Below, piece after piece: positions 1 through 12,270 of a stretch of DNA of 64,000 bases. Position 1 is the stretch's first letter, and the number at the start of each line of letters is the position of its first letter. The notes under the pieces are model-generated. The model had not been told where the DNA came from. It saw only the letters and a program-made list of their open reading frames with translations, and did not search any database. Position numbers and translations under genes: made by a program. This DNA comes from Monosiga brevicollis MX1. Its lineage: Eukaryota; Opisthokonta; Choanoflagellata; Craspedida; Salpingoecidae. Location: NCBI RefSeq assembly GCF_000002865.3, contig NW_001865059.1, positions 255,204 through 319,203 of the forward strand. Direction: 5' to 3'.

Positions 1-332
1 GACGAATTTGACCGATTGCACATTGACCGCAATGAGTTTATTCCTGAGCTACAGATCTATTACAACGACGATCTCCTTCCTTCGGCATAACATGCCTCCA
101 CTCAGCCTTGGCGCGCCAACGCGCCAGCTCCCTTCCCTCCCCGTTTTCGCCCCTCTCGTGTGTGTTTGCCCTCTGTCCAAGCTCGCCCATCAATTTTATC
201 TGACAAATAGCAATTGTCAGCACGATCCCGATAATCTGTATTGGTTCAAGGGTAATAAACATTGCTAAACTGATAGCCAAAACCACGAGCATCGTCTCGT
301 GCACTTTTTCTTCTTCGGCTGCTTGAAGAGAA
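1..332. other. 5' flank of the HSPA14-like gene
   Basis: No gene is supported here. The stretch holds a pyrimidine-rich run just before the start codon at 333 and is probably promoter plus 5' UTR of the Hsp70-like gene. Open frames on both strands are short and show no family resemblance. Confidence 0.4.
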
Positions 333-3290
333 ATGGCGGTCGCTCTGAGCTTCACCGACGGCTATGCCGCCATGGCCGTGGCCAAGGTAAATGCAGCGCT
401 GCCCTGTATTTGTTCAAAGTCTTCTCGTAATGCACAAATGATTGAAAGGGATCATGGGGAAGAGCAAAGGATGATCATACCCAGCATCACGAGCACACGT
501 GGGTCTGCCTCGACTGACTGGTGCAAATGGCAGCCGACCCGGCTTCCTATCAGACTGCACTCACTCTTTCCCCGTATGCTTCTTTGCACCTGAATTTCCT
601 GGATCTGTTCCAGGACGGCCGCCTCGAGGTCGTGGCCAACGAGAGCGGCGAGCGCACTACGCCCGCCCTCGTGTCCTACACCTCTGACGAGACGGTAGGT
701 GTCTTTGGGATTGGAACTAGCCGCCTCAGCCTTCGGATCTGCGTGGGCCATTCAAGCTTTGAAAGAATTCAATAGTGACCTCTCATGCAGCACGCTCTGT
801 TTGCAACGTGCGTTGCCTTTCCTTAGTTGGCAGGCTACGCCGCGCGCCAGAGCGTTGTGCGTAACGTCCGCGCGACTGTTGGCAACTTTTTCCAGTACCT
901 CGGTCGCAAGTCAGTGTTACCTCCCCGGGCCCATGCCCTGGCATCACGGTCAAGATCTCTCTTCCTTTCATTACTTTTGCGCCTTCTGACCCTGATCGCT
1001 GCCCACAGGTACAGCGACGAGGATGTCAAACAACGGCTGTCCAAAAACACTTTTGCTCGCGCTCAGTCGGGCAAGGGTGATTCCGTGTCCTTTGTCGTGC
1101 CTCGCGGCGATCAACCAGAGCTCAACGTGTCCGTGCCCCAGGCGCTTGAGCAGCTCTGCCTCACAATGCGCAAATCAGTGACCTCGTACCTCGGCTCGAC
1201 CCCCTGGCAGTACACTGCCGTGACCTGCCCCTCACACTTTTCGTCTGAACAGCGCAGCCTTCTCGTGTATGTCCTTTGGTGCTGTTCTCCCCCCCCCCTC
1301 ACCCTGGTAGCATCAGCCTCTTCACGACTCACCCTCTTCTGCGTACTGACTCACCCTCTTCTGCGTGCCTATTCAGGGAGGTGTGCCGTAAAGCAGGCAT
1401 TTCTGTCAGTCGTCTAGTGTCCGAGTCGACCGCCGCACTGGTGGCTTATGGTCTGCACAACCACCACGTTCACGATCATCACATTCAACGCCACGCAGCT
1501 CGACAAACCTTTGTCGTTGTGAAGATGGATGCCACAGAGGTGAGCTTGCAGACCCTTGTCCTTGTCCTTGTCCTTGTCCTTGTCCTTTTTCCTTTTTTTT
1601 TCTTTGTGTATCAGGGCCCTCTGTTGGCCTTGGCATGGGAGACTATACTTGCTGCACGAATAAGTACCCCGTGCGGTCTGGTAATACACCCATGCAACAA
1701 CAACCTTGCCAGCCGTGGTATATCCATGACGTATCTTGTTTCTAGTGCGAGATTCGCGTAAACGCCACGGCACACTCCCGTCCTTCCAGCCTTTTCGTGC
1801 CATCATCTTGTTTTCTTTTCTTTTTGTCCGTGTGTTTTTCGTTCATCTATCAAGGACATTTCCGCGACATAGCGTGGCTGCACTCCCGCCCCTCTCTCAT
1901 CGGTGTTTGCGGCTCCTGTGATGCCCTTGTTTTTTTTCTCTGCGTCTCTTTCTACCCTATGTATAATGGGTAGACGACCGTCGATGTGCTCGAGTCAGAC
2001 CAAGGTCTGCTGCGGCTTGTTCAGTCCCGGCAATCGTGCCGAGTAAGTTTTTTGTGGGGTTTCTTTCCTTTGTCTGGTCCCTCAGTTTGAACCGGCCGTA
2101 AGTCATGACTCATCTCATGTGGGTTTGTGACGTTTTCTTCTCTTCTTCGTTTTGTTAGGTCACCACTGGTCATCTTGATGCCGTGATGGTGGATATTCTG
2201 ATCAAGGAGTTCCAGCGCAAGGTCAAGGCCGACCTGTCAGAGGACCGCCGTGCCATGATGAAGCTGCGCCTGGCTGCAGCGCGTGCGCGCAAGACGCTTG
2301 CCAAGCAGCCCACGGCTACCGTTTCGATCGACGGCCTTTACGAGGGTATTGATTTGAACTGCACCGTGGCCGAGGCCAAGTTTAATGCGCTTACCACTGA
2401 CGTGCTCCGAGGTTGGTCGTGGCTAGCCGCATTGGGACCGCTTGCCGTGTTCCTGCTTCTGTTTTGCCTTCGATTCTGTGCTTCGTGTCCCGGCCTTGCT
2501 CAACTCGTCCGTGCACCATGTCCAGATGTCACTGAAATGGTGGAACAGACTTTGCAAGATTGTGAAAAGGCCGCCGATGACGTCAATGTGGTAGGTTACG
2601 AGTGTTGCGAGCAGCTCGTTTCTTTTTCGCAGCAGCCTGGTGCCCGCGATAGCTCATACTGGGTTTGCATTGCTTGCTTGTTGTTTCAGTGTGTCTTGGC
2701 TGGCGCGGGTGCGGACAGTAAAAAGCTGAAGAGCGCCCTCACCTCCATGTTTGGCGAGGATTCTGTTTTGAATCATATTCCCGGCGACGAGGTCTTTGCT
2801 CTGGGCGCCTGCAAGCATGCTGATCATGCGCAGACGTCGGAGGAGGCATCGGAATCGACTCAGAACCGCGTGCGACGAGGAGCTGTTGGCCGCGATGTTG
2901 GCGTTGAAATGGCAGATGGGTCCTTCAAGGTGCTCGTCCCCCGCAACACCCCGCTGCCCTTTGGCTACAAAACCTCGTTTGCCCTTCCCGCTGGACAGAC
3001 GTCTTGTGCCGTGGTAAGTCGTTCACATCGCATGCCGATACAACCCTCCGCCTTGTTTCAATCCTGGGTCCAGGTTCTCACCCTACACTGGTCCTTGTTT
3101 GGGTCTATGCTGTTGATAGCACTTGGCGCAAAAGGAGGGTGAGGTACAACGGTTGGCAACGCTCCAGCTCCGCGAGTTGAAACAGAGCCGCGCCACCCTC
3201 TCCCTCGTGTTTGACGATGAAGGCAGCTGTGTTGCCCGTTTGTCCTCGGATGATGTCACGCCCGTGAGCGCGACCATTGACTCTGCGTAA
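333..3290 (+). CDS. HSPA14-like (Hsp70L1/Ssz1-type) Hsp70 protein
   Basis: An atypical Hsp70 of the ribosome-associated HSPA14 type, expected to work with a J-protein on nascent chains in the cytosol. The exons are 333-386, 614-694, 827-909, 1009-1266, 1377-1539, one from 1746, one near 1975, one from about 2159 to 2411, one from 2525, one from 2691 to 3012, and a last one to the stop at 3288-3290. The joined start reads MAVALSFTDGYAAMAVAK followed by DGRLEVVANESGERTTPALV, which follows HSPA14 (DGR.GVVAND.GDRVTPAVV). Later blocks include RLVSESTAALVAYG, the EFQRK..ADL..D.RAMMKL block and VLAGAGADSKKLKS, which stands where HSPA14 has its CGGSSRIPKL. The Hsp70 phosphate-1 motif DLGTT is absent, as expected for a weak ATPase partner. 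The product of about 460 residues lacks a full substrate domain. The exon between 1746 and 1975 is the least certain part. Confidence 0.85.
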
Positions 3291-3580
3291 GGCAGTGTGT
3301 GTGTGTCCTGACTCGGCTGCGTGACCCTGTTGGTGGGATCACTTGTTTTGCCATATACTGTGTCTGCCATCGTGCCACTACTACCCCCCTTTTTTTTGCT
3401 GTTCTCTTTTCCCTGTTTTGCTTTGCTTTTGCGAGAAGGAAGCAAACTTGCCAATTTAAATAGGAAAAAAAAAAGACCAAAGACCAAAGACCTTTTCAAA
3501 TCGCACATTTTGTTCGATTCCTGTTTTTCTTCTTGTTGTACATCAAGCTTTCTACGTCTCTCCTCGTGAGGCTAAATATG
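3291..3580. other. Convergent 3' interval
   Basis: Between the stop of the HSPA14-like gene and the presumed 3' end of the CAP-like gene on the other strand. It holds poly-T and poly-A runs and no believable gene. It is probably two facing 3' UTRs. Confidence 0.4.
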
Positions 3581-4600
3581 CTTCGTGCCGTGGGATGGAT
3601 CGGCAATGATATCCCACACAATCAACGGTCGTATCCGTGCCAAATGACAGGGCGACTCGACCTGGCTTGTGCAACGTGGCACAAGCCAGGCTGATGGAAG
3701 TTTGTGACCAAGTTGTTCAGATCGAGTGGAAACTGCGATCAAGCAAAGCGCTGAGCACCAACTTGGCCAGCATCTTGCAATCGAAGGGGCTGTGTCATGG
3801 GCATGGCAGGCAGAAGTCAAGAGGGAGTGCGGGGGGCGCGCCACAGTAGCGGGCAGATTGGCGGTGCGTGGCGAACGTACGTCCTCTGATGCCTTGATGT
3901 AGGAAATGGCTGGTTCTCGCAGGTTGGCGGCCTCGATCACCTTGGTGCTGTGCTCACAGCGGACCACGGTGGCATTGCTCTTCAACACCCTGGTCGGCGA
4001 GAAAACAACGCAAGGCGGGATCAATCATGTCAGGGCAGCATGCCGACCAGCAATGCACTGGATGTGGGCCACGAGATGTTAGCCTACCGAAGCTGCTCGA
4101 GCTGCGCGGCATGACAATGGATGTTATCACAAGCCACAATTTCGATGAGCGATCCCGTCAGGGCTTCAATGTCCACGTTGTGAGAGTCGACCAGAATCAG
4201 TGAACATCCAGCCGATGTCCGATCAAGAACAACTGAAGCAAGAGTCCGTTGCCGCGGATGCGTGCGGGAGAGATTGGAAAGCCACAGACTGGATGAGTTG
4301 GCGCGTGCATGCAAAAATTGATACGGACCTGGCTGGGGGCGGAGACATACCAGAGCCCCCCTCGATGTGATCGAGGACGAAATTAACATGGGTGTCATTG
4401 CCGCGCAGCTGAGACGGGCAAGATCCGGCAGCTGAATCAATGACGCGAGCGCATGCCCAGGAGCAGCAAGGCACGAGCCTGCTTACCAGAAAGTGACAGT
4501 CTGTACAGTTACGGGCGTAGATGGTCGAGGCAGCCTCTGTCCCATCCAACGTCACCGTCGTCCCCGACAAGTCCCTCACCTCGGCCGCCATCGTGCCCAC
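3580..4600 (-). CDS. C-CAP/cofactor C-like beta-helix protein (CAP C-terminal domain)
   Basis: Reads on the minus strand as four or five short exons that join in phase: AEVRDLSGTTVTLDGTEAAS and ARNCTDCHF from 4600; RGNDTHVNFVLDHIEGG near 4400; LILVDSHNVDIEALTGSL and ACDNIHCHAAQLEQLR near 4200-4090; and SNATVVRCEHSTKVIEAANL near 3990-3890. This repeating pattern of short beta-strands with N-C-x-x-C and DSHNVDIEAL-like turns matches the right-handed beta-helix of cyclase-associated proteins and tubulin cofactor C. In CAP this domain binds ADP-actin and recharges monomers. There is no N-terminal CAP helical domain, so this may be a stand-alone domain protein. A donor (GAC|gtacgt) follows ISYIKASED near 3882, and the last exon is unclear, so the 3' limit is approximate. 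Confidence 0.5.
3661..3690. other. Perfect 12-bp inverted repeat with 6-nt loop
   Basis: CCTGGCTTGTGC and GCACAAGCCAGG flank the loop AACGTG. It lies near the 3' end of the CAP-like gene and about 370 bp after the HSPA14-like stop. As RNA it would form a strong hairpin on either strand. Its role is unknown. Confidence 0.6.
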
Positions 4601-4659
4601 CGTCGTTCAATCGCCTCCGCCTCCGCCCCCCCAAATCAGCTGTGCCTGTGCGTGCCTCG

Positions 4660-4812
4660 GTGCCTCTGTGTGTGTGTCTCTGTGTGTGCCTGTGTAACCC
4701 TGTCTGTCCGTGTCTCTCTGTGTGCGCCTGTCTCTCTGTGTCTCTGTGTGCGCCTAAGTGCACCTGTGCCTGTCCGTGTGTCCGTGTGTGTGTGTGTGTG
4801 TGTGTGATCAGG
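4660..4812. repeat. Degenerate GT-rich tract (TGTGTCTC-type)
   Basis: About 150 bp of imperfect GT/CT dinucleotides ending in a clean (GT)n run at about 4787-4806. It sits in the divergent interval between the CAP-like gene (start 4600, minus) and the SH2 gene (start 4960, plus). Open frames across it are artefacts of the repeat. Confidence 0.85.
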
Positions 4813-4905
4813 CGCAACGGACCAAAATGACGACGAACACGACGAAACGAATAAAAAAAAAAAAAAATCAGAAAAAAAACTGACATGTCACTTTAATTTC
4901 GAGGG

Positions 4906-4913
4906 GTATAAAT
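4906..4913 (+). promoter_or_regulatory. Candidate TATA box for the SH2 gene
   Basis: The word GTATAAAT lies about 47 bp upstream of the start codon at 4960, with an AC-rich stretch between. Spacing fits a TATA box with a very short leader. Transcript start data are needed to confirm it. Confidence 0.4.
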
Positions 4914-4959
4914 TACTTTACATTCACGCCCACACACACACACGGACGGATCGATCATC

Positions 4960-6164
4960 ATGTCGTTGCCGGAGGACATCTATGGCGGTGGACCACAGGA
5001 TACGCTGGTCCGCTACTGGCTGTCGACGACGATTACCCGAGATATGGTAGGCGTGGTTTTGGGGGGGCGGGTGAGGGGGCGGGGGGCAAAGTCTAACCCT
5101 TTACAGGGGGGGATGCACCGCTTGGGGTTTTGAAAGGATGCCCACCCAGCTCATACGAGGCGGCTCGCTGGAACCCCTTTAGGCCGAAATCAGCCTCTGC
5201 ACACCCCGTCTCGCGGATCCAGGTAGGTACAGGGCAGCATGCCAATGCCTGCGCGCGTGCTGGGCACCAGGCGTGGCCAGTAGCTTGATCGCCATGGGCG
5301 CACCCCTACGCCTGATGATCATGCTTGATTGAGGGAGTTTCCCAAGACTCGACCTGCTGACCTGAGCTCGGCCTCACGCACATGTTTGAATGGGGCCTGG
5401 GGGTTGGATCTTAGGCTCCTTCATCTTGCGCCGCTCTACCACAAGCTCTGGCAACTACGCCATCTCTGTCATGGAAAAGGATGGCCAGATCCGCCACTAT
5501 CAAGTCACAGATCTCGGCATGGGTCAGGTTCGTTGTCTTCAGGATCGACATGACTGGGCAGAGGCAGGGCAGGCATCTCGCAGACCCGGCCCAATCCAGC
5601 TTGCGCCCTTGTCCCACCCCCATTCCGGGGCTCAATCTAACTACATATCCCGCAATGAATGCGTACACGCCGTACTGATTAGGTTGGTCTGGTGACGGGA
5701 CAAGCTTTTGACAATCTAGGTGCGGCAATGACTTAATTGCAGGCCTTGCCACCGCCTGAAAGAGTCGCGCCCTCATGTGCACTGCTTCGGTTCTGGCGTA
5801 GAGGAGCTTCTGCTTTTTTTCTACGAGCAGCCCTTCCCGGATGGCGTTGGCCCCCGTACCCCCTTGACCATCATGTCCGTACCACGTCCACACGAGCCCC
5901 ACGACGGCCGTGCACCTTCATTCACACTCCCTCACCTTGCTGGATTTGCACGTTTCCTGACAACTTATTGAGCGTAGGCACCAAGATCTAGTCGGCGTCG
6001 AGTTGGGATTTGAAGAGTACGAGCAAATGGTGGCACCCATGGTACGTGAGCCGCTTCGATCACTCCTTCTCGTGGTCAGCCTCCCTCGGCCCGCTTGATC
6101 TCACCTGCCCACACGCTTCTCCTAGCGCGAACAAGCCGACGTGTATGGCGACGCAGCATGCTGA
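4960..6164 (+). CDS. Small single-SH2-domain protein
   Basis: A short protein built mostly of one SH2 domain, which binds phosphotyrosine peptides. Exon 1 (4960-5046) encodes VRYWLSTTITRDM at its end. Exon 2 (near 5183-5221) reads AEISLCTPRLADP. Exon 3 begins near 5412 and reads GSFILRRSTTSSGNYAISV, then DGQIRHYQV. The phases agree at each join. FILRRS is the FLVRES-type loop with the phosphate-binding arginine, and HYQV corresponds to the beta-D strand. A further exon near 5760-5890 gives HCFGSGVEELLLFFYEQPF, the usual C-terminal SH2 helix (SLEELV.YY). A late exon reads VGVELGFEEYEQMVAPM and the last codons end at 6162-6164. The joins after 5525 are less certain. No kinase or SH3 domain is visible, so an adaptor role is inferred. 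Confidence 0.7.
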
Positions 6165-7672
6165 CATGCCGGAGTGCTTGCCGGTTTTCAGAGCCTTTGC
6201 GTTGATCATTCCTCAGCGTTGTGTGTTTTATCTCGTGTACTTTCGCCGATTGTGTAAGCCGTCCCGTTTGCCGGAATATTCGTGTTCCAACCTCTTGCCA
6301 GTGACACACAGCCTCAGACGCTCCTTTCCATCCCGCCCCGCTTCTCGCCGCTTCTTCCGAAGCAACGAGGCTCTCTCACTTTGGACTGCTTTGCGCTGAA
6401 GGAAAATCGTCACTCCCCTTTGTTCTCGCCCGCCTGCTCAGGCGTGTTGGCCCATTGGCTTCTTGCCTTTGTCGCTTGACCCTACAATTCAACACCGTCT
6501 TCAATGACAACCAATCAACTTTCTGCATCCCCGACCGATTGTTCCCCGTTCACCCAAAGGTGCTGCATCCATCACAGCGACTTTTCAACTGTCCTTTATG
6601 GTGTTGGCGCTCGGTCGTGAACCATCATGTGTCTGTGTCGCTGTGTCTCTGTGTCTGTGCCTGTGGCTGTTTCAGGTGGAGTTTGGTTTTTTTGTTTTTT
6701 TGTTTTTTTAGGCTAAATTTCTGTCAAGCTGGAATGTGCCAAGCGTGCACGACTTTCTCATTCGAAGGCCGCCTAAAGGAACCAATATACTATATAAAAA
6801 CAAGGGGGGGGGGGGGTGGGGGGGACACAGCCATTATGCCTGAGGCAGGCCCAATGACCACAAGTGGACCTCAGACGGGGTCCACAACGCACACTTCCTG
6901 CATGTCGGCAAGTACAGTGTGCATGCCACGCGCGCCAAGCTGGATAGGTGGGTCCACAAACAAGACCAAACCGCTACAGGCCCGATGATTGACTCGTCAA
7001 ACAAAGCGTGGCAAGGAACCCCACCCAATTTTCTCACAAATCATGTCAAGAAAAGACAAAGCTGCATCCGCAGAAACACAAACGAGACCATTATTGGACA
7101 AGCCCGATAACGACGCCATTACGAGCACACATGCGTTCATTCTCTGCGGATCCAAACACAAGCCAACAAAACAAACCGTGTAAAAAAAACATCAAAAAAT
7201 ACGGAGAAGAACGACGCCGCGCAATCGTGCAATCAGCAGGATGCAGCAGTGTGTCATAAATGCGTAGCCCCAAGAAAAAATAGGAGGGGCGCGATGCAGT
7301 CAAGCACCATGGCACTCGCATCGAAATGGACATAGAAATGAAAAAGCAAAAAAAAACAAGTGAAACAAGCACGGAAACGAACACAGTGGCACCGAGGGGG
7401 CGCACGTGCGTCCAGTTGGGCGAGCCAAGTCTGTCCTGAGAGCAAGGACTACAAGCCCAACGTGACCACGGCAGCCCTCACCAACGATCCACAAGCACTC
7501 ACAAAGAAAAAAAAAAGTAAAACGAGCACAAGACGGGAACAAAGGACAACAGGTGGCAAGGGCATCAAGCATAAAGCCCTAGCCGTGATGCCCCCGCTAT
7601 CTCCAGCAGCCCAAGCCGGCCACGAAGCAGAACAAGCCACCAAGGGAGCAGGAAGCCAATCACCATGTCGGC
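6165..7672. other. Convergent intergenic stretch without a supported gene
   Basis: About 1.5 kb between the SH2 gene (plus) and the MYB gene (minus). It contains a CTGTGT-type tract near 6632-6672, poly-T at 6686-6710, a TATATAAAAA word at 6791-6800 directly before a G-run (about 6804-6823), and A-rich sequence from 7180 to 7520. The frames here lack homology and codon bias, so most of it is probably 3' UTR and spacer. Confidence 0.4.
6804..6823. repeat. Poly-G tract next to a TATA-like word
   Basis: Two G-runs of more than six bases each, separated by a single T. Such a run can fold as a G-quadruplex on the plus strand. No gene start follows it, so I do not call the neighbouring TATATAAAAA a promoter. 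Confidence 0.6.
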
Positions 7673-9759
7673 TTACACGTCGTTGAGCTCGAGCTGCAAC
7701 AGAGCGCGCTTGAATTGGATGGGTGTCTTGGGCATGCCAGTGCTGTTGGGATTGGGATCACTGGGAGACATGAAGGCGCTGGGGCCCGCACGCAGGTAGG
7801 TTGGAGTAGAAAGGCTAAGCATGGACTTTGGCGACATGACCTTGCTGGGCGAGTCAAAGCCAGAGGCACCGCGAATCAGCGGGGACCAGCTGAGACGAGG
7901 GGACGGAGGATAGGACGGGCTGAGCATGCGACGGCCGCGCACGGGCGACAAAGGAAAATTCGCAAAGGTTGACGTGCTCAGGCTGTTCAAACCGCCCGCC
8001 AGTTGATACTGATCGTCGGATTCACAGCTAACGGAGATGAGATGGGTGTTGGGCGTCTCCTCGTTATGAGCATGATCGCCTAGGCGCAGATCATCATTGC
8101 CCGCCGGATTCCGGACGGGCGTATGCAGGACAAACGCGTTCTCATCTTCCTCATCCTCAAATTCAGGCGTGTCCTCGGGGCCAGCCATGGCGGCCTGCAC
8201 CTCGGCTAGCGATTGTTCCGGATCGTCATAGCTGGCTGCGGCTTCTGGTGATCCCGTCAGAACAACATCCACGTCGTAGGAAGACGATGCAGCCGACGAG
8301 ATGGAGGATGCCTTGTGTGCGCGCTTGGACACTGGCTCGGGTGACCCCAGGCCATCCAAGAGGGAGGGATCGAAGAGAAGCGTCGAGGGGAAAGCCAGTG
8401 CGGGTGCCGGCATGGTGATCAAAGTGGATGGCACAGCCGCTGCCGTGCTCGAGTTGGAGGGTGATGCAGCAGGCACTTCAACGTTGGTTGAGTTATCAAG
8501 TCGGCTTCGAGCCGAGTTGCGACGTTTGGCTGAGGGATGGCCGGCATTGGCCAAGAGCGAGGTGGAGGCCTCTGGCGATTGTGCGGCAAGATTGGATCGG
8601 TTGACGCCTTGGCGGCCCGACGCGGGCGCCAGACGCTCGCCCATATCAGCACCGTCCCGCAGAGAAGACTTGATGGACTTGACCTTTTTCGTCTTCATCG
8701 AGTTCCAAAAGTTTTTGCAGTGGTTATCCGTGCGGCCGGGCAAGAGCTTGGAGATTTCCGCCCATCGATTGCCGAGGCGGGCGTGAGCATCAATCAGGGT
8801 GCGCTTCTCGTCTTCAGACCAAGGCCCACGCTTGAGGTGGGGAGCAAGCGCGTTGTGCCAGCGCTCGCGGCATTGCTTGCCGATCCGACCCTTGAGATGC
8901 TGCGCAATCTTGGTCCAATTGCAAGGGCCGTATTTGTTGACGAGATTGATCACAAGATCGTCCTCCTGGCGAATGAGGGAGAAAGTGGTGATCGGAAAAG
9001 CGTGAGCTGAAGAATACAATCAGGGCTTAACCGGGGCAGGGACTGGCTGCGAGAAAAAAAAAAAAAAGCATAAGAAGGACGAACCTCTTGCGTCCAAGCG
9101 CCCTTGATGAGAGTGGGGTCCAGCATGTTTTTCCAGCGAGCGGCACAGTGGGAGGCGTCGCGCCCGGGCATGTTTTGGGCAATTGCCAACCAGAAGTGAT
9201 CATCATCAATGGAAAGGGTTGTCTTGGCTTGGCGCTGTTGAACGAGGTCGCGCAGACGGCGATCTTCATCAGAACCCCAGCGAAGGGTGGTTGTTTTCTT
9301 CTTGCGGGGTTTGCGAGGCTTTTTGGGGCGCGATTGCGCTGTCGCCTGTGGAACGGAAATGTGCAGCTCGCAGGGCTCGCCGTTTTGGTCAGTGGAGGGC
9401 ACAACGTGGTCGCGGTAGTACACGTTGGTCGCGGGCGAGCTGTCTGACGCATTGATATGACGGGTGGGGGTCTGTTCGGGCGAGCTTGGATGGGATGACT
9501 GCATGAGGGAGGCCTCTATTTCACGGCTGAACGCGGCCAGGCGCTCGGCGTTGTCAAAATCAAGGCCGGCCCGTTTGCCCGGATACACGACAACGTGGTT
9601 GTTGTCCATGGTGCTGAAACGGGGCGCCGGCTTGACACAGGCGATGGGCGCACGACGAAAGGGAGAGCGCGGGTGTCCAAGCTGAATGGGGGGCAAAGCC
9701 GTTGAAGCCAGGGGTGAGGGTTCCGGAAAGCAACTCGAGAGCGCATTTTGTTGAGCCAT
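7673..9759 (-). CDS. Three-repeat MYB (3R-MYB / A-, B-, c-Myb-type) transcription factor
   Basis: Two exons, 9759-9085 and 8965-7673, join in phase 0 (CAA GAG|GAG GAC) into about 655 residues. R1 begins at [15 protein letters not shown] and ends [10 protein letters not shown]2 begins [20 protein letters not shown] and ends [10 protein letters not shown]3 begins [20 protein letters not shown] and ends [10 protein letters not shown]. The spaced tryptophans and the R2 and R3 recognition helices match animal and plant 3R-MYBs, which bind PyAACG/TG and drive G2/M genes. An [12 protein letters not shown] basic patch precedes R1. The C-terminal 300 residues are Ser/Pro/Asp-rich and carry several SP sites suited to CDK phosphorylation. 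An earlier in-frame methionine at 9897 opens with a hydrophobic stretch and is probably in the leader. The start at 9759 (MAQQNALSS) is preferred. Confidence 0.93.
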
Positions 9760-11977
9760 GATGCGGATTGTGTCGATCAGGCAAGACGCCCAAGTGCGTG
9801 ATGATGAAATAGAGCCGTGTGTTTGTGTGCGAGTGTGATTGTGTGTGTGCGCGCCTGCAGGCAGCAGGAGGAAAAGAGCCAAGATGCAAATGTTCACAAT
9901 GTCATGTCAAGAAAAATAAGGTTGTATCGGGCCGAAATCGGGCGTGGAACGAGCTCGAGGTCTTGCAGTGGCCAGCGGCGCATCGAATGTGCCATGCATG
10001 TGTGATGATGATGATGATAATGATGGTAAACCTCGCAGGGCAGTGTAAACGGTGGTGGTGGTGGTGGACCTTTTTTTTTCAAGGTGAGTAAAAATTACAA
10101 TGTAAAAAAAAAAAACGAGAAAAGGGCGCGAGCACCGAGTTGGGTATGGTGGTGGAGCAAAGAGGATGGGACAGGCATCGGGTTGAATGCAGAGTTGCCG
10201 CTTTGGGTTGGTGGATGACAAGGCAAAGACACGGTGGATCGCTCGTGCGACCAGCGCGCGCACCAAACCACGCGAACAAAGAGGTGGACGCATGGCAAGA
10301 TTGGATGTAACGCGCAGGGAAATCAATCAGCGCGTCGTTTGGACAGCAGGGCGGCTCATGTGATGGGCTTGGGGCCCGTTGCGAGGTGGGTCATGTTGCA
10401 GCAGGAGGCGTCTCTAGTGTGCAAGCATGGCCCAGCAGCCGCTTGGGCAGTCGAGGTGGCTCGGCGAGCGGAAGAGCCACGAGTCATGATGGGCAGTCGC
10501 CCGTGTAAATGTGTTGTAGAAGCAGTGGGCTTTGGCGGCGGGACTGGTGGTGGTGGTGGTGGTGGTGGTGGTGGTGATCAAAGGGTGGATCGAAAAAGAA
10601 GACGGGAGGACGAGCACGTACCTCGACGGCTTTGCGGGCAACGACTCTTGGAAAGGTGGGAGAAGAAGCAGAGCGGTATTTCGGTTGGCGTTGCCAAAAG
10701 AGCTCCCGGGTGGCGAGTCTGTCCGGGAACAAGAAAGGAATGGTGACGAGAGGTCGAGATTTCGGTCCGTCGGAATGCAGCCAGAGGAGGGACAAGCATT
10801 TAAAAAAAAAAAAAAAACAGGAAGCAAAGGCGAAGCGGAAAGAAATGGCGGGCAAAGCCAACCGAACAGCAAAGCAGATGGCCCTGACGAGCGCGGGGGA
10901 GGGGACCAGTGTCTGGCTGTGGTGGAACAAGTGGTTGAACTCAAAAGCTTACCTTGGGTCAGGACAAGAGCAAACGGGGATCAAGTGGCAGGGGAGTTGG
11001 GAAGGAACTGGTGGATGCGTCGGGAACTTGGTCAGGTCGTGGTCGTGGTGTTGGGTGGGGACAGGCCGGGAGCGGCTACTCTTGGCTGCAGCTGAGCAAA
11101 GAAAGGGTGTTGTTGATGACGGCAACTCCGAGGCGGGGGTGGCTGTGGGTGCTGCCTGACGTTTTGCAAAGCGGGAGCAGTACTGTCGTCGTGCCCTCCT
11201 CAGAAACAAAAAGTCCCAAACCGCGTGTGATGTGATGTGGCCGTGTTGGGGACGAAAATTTGATCGGCGGCGGTAAAGTTGGTCACCCTGGAGAGCAGGA
11301 GCGCAGCGCGAGCTTCCCTAGAGGTGGGGAGGAGGGCGCGTTGCTGGTCAGGTTGCGAGAGATCTCTATCAGTTTGAGAGCATTAATCCGGGCACTTAAA
11401 AAGAACGAGCGGACAAGACACGGCCCTTGAAAATCACCACGGCCATTGCTACGACGCGATCGGCGATCATGGACGATGAGAGGGCTGCCCGCGGCGTCGT
11501 ACCTCGCTCGACGGGTTTGGGTTGCAGGGCGGGGGTGGGGTGGGGGTCGTGCGTGCACGCAGGAACAAGTGACAGGCGCGCGTCTTTGAAAACTTTTGCA
11601 GACGTGCCACGATGTGCAGCGAGTAAGCGTCGACCAAAAGCACCAAGGCCGATCGCCACACAAGGTCTCTCTCTCTCTCGAGCGCGCGTCGTGATGAATG
11701 AACGCTGGGAGGCACCGCCGCGACGCACGAAAGCACCACCACCTCGCAGGCAGACGGCTGATCTGGTTCGATCGCGCCGCGCACACACACACACACACAC
11801 ACACGAGAGTAAACGTCTCTCAGTTGTGGACAGCTTCTGGTTCATCCTCTTGTAGAGTCTGGTATTGGGATACACTTCTCTAAACTTGCTTTTGATTTAG
11901 CCTGTTGAACTCTTTCAATGTGAACGCACCTCTGAAGATGCATCACTGACATGAAGCTACCTCTTCAAAGTATGATG

Positions 11978-12118
<141 letters not shown>

Positions 12119-12270
12119 TTCGCGGTTTGGCAGCGCGCGCACGTCGCCGCGAGAGGGAGAGAGCGCGAGAGAGCGGGGAAAGGGAGCGGGTGGTGCGCAA
12201 ACCGATGACCTATGGCGGAACGTATCGTGTGGACCGGGTCATGCTTCTGTGTAGCGCTTTGCCAGCAGAC

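Noticed and set aside
6791-6800. TATATAAAAA as a promoter
   Set aside because: No gene start lies downstream on either strand within a plausible distance, and it sits in a convergent interval.
10234-11159. Several overlapping plus- and minus-strand frames
   Set aside because: Gly/Val, His and Lys runs from (GGT)n and poly-A. No conserved motif, no consistent exon chain and frames on both strands of similar length.
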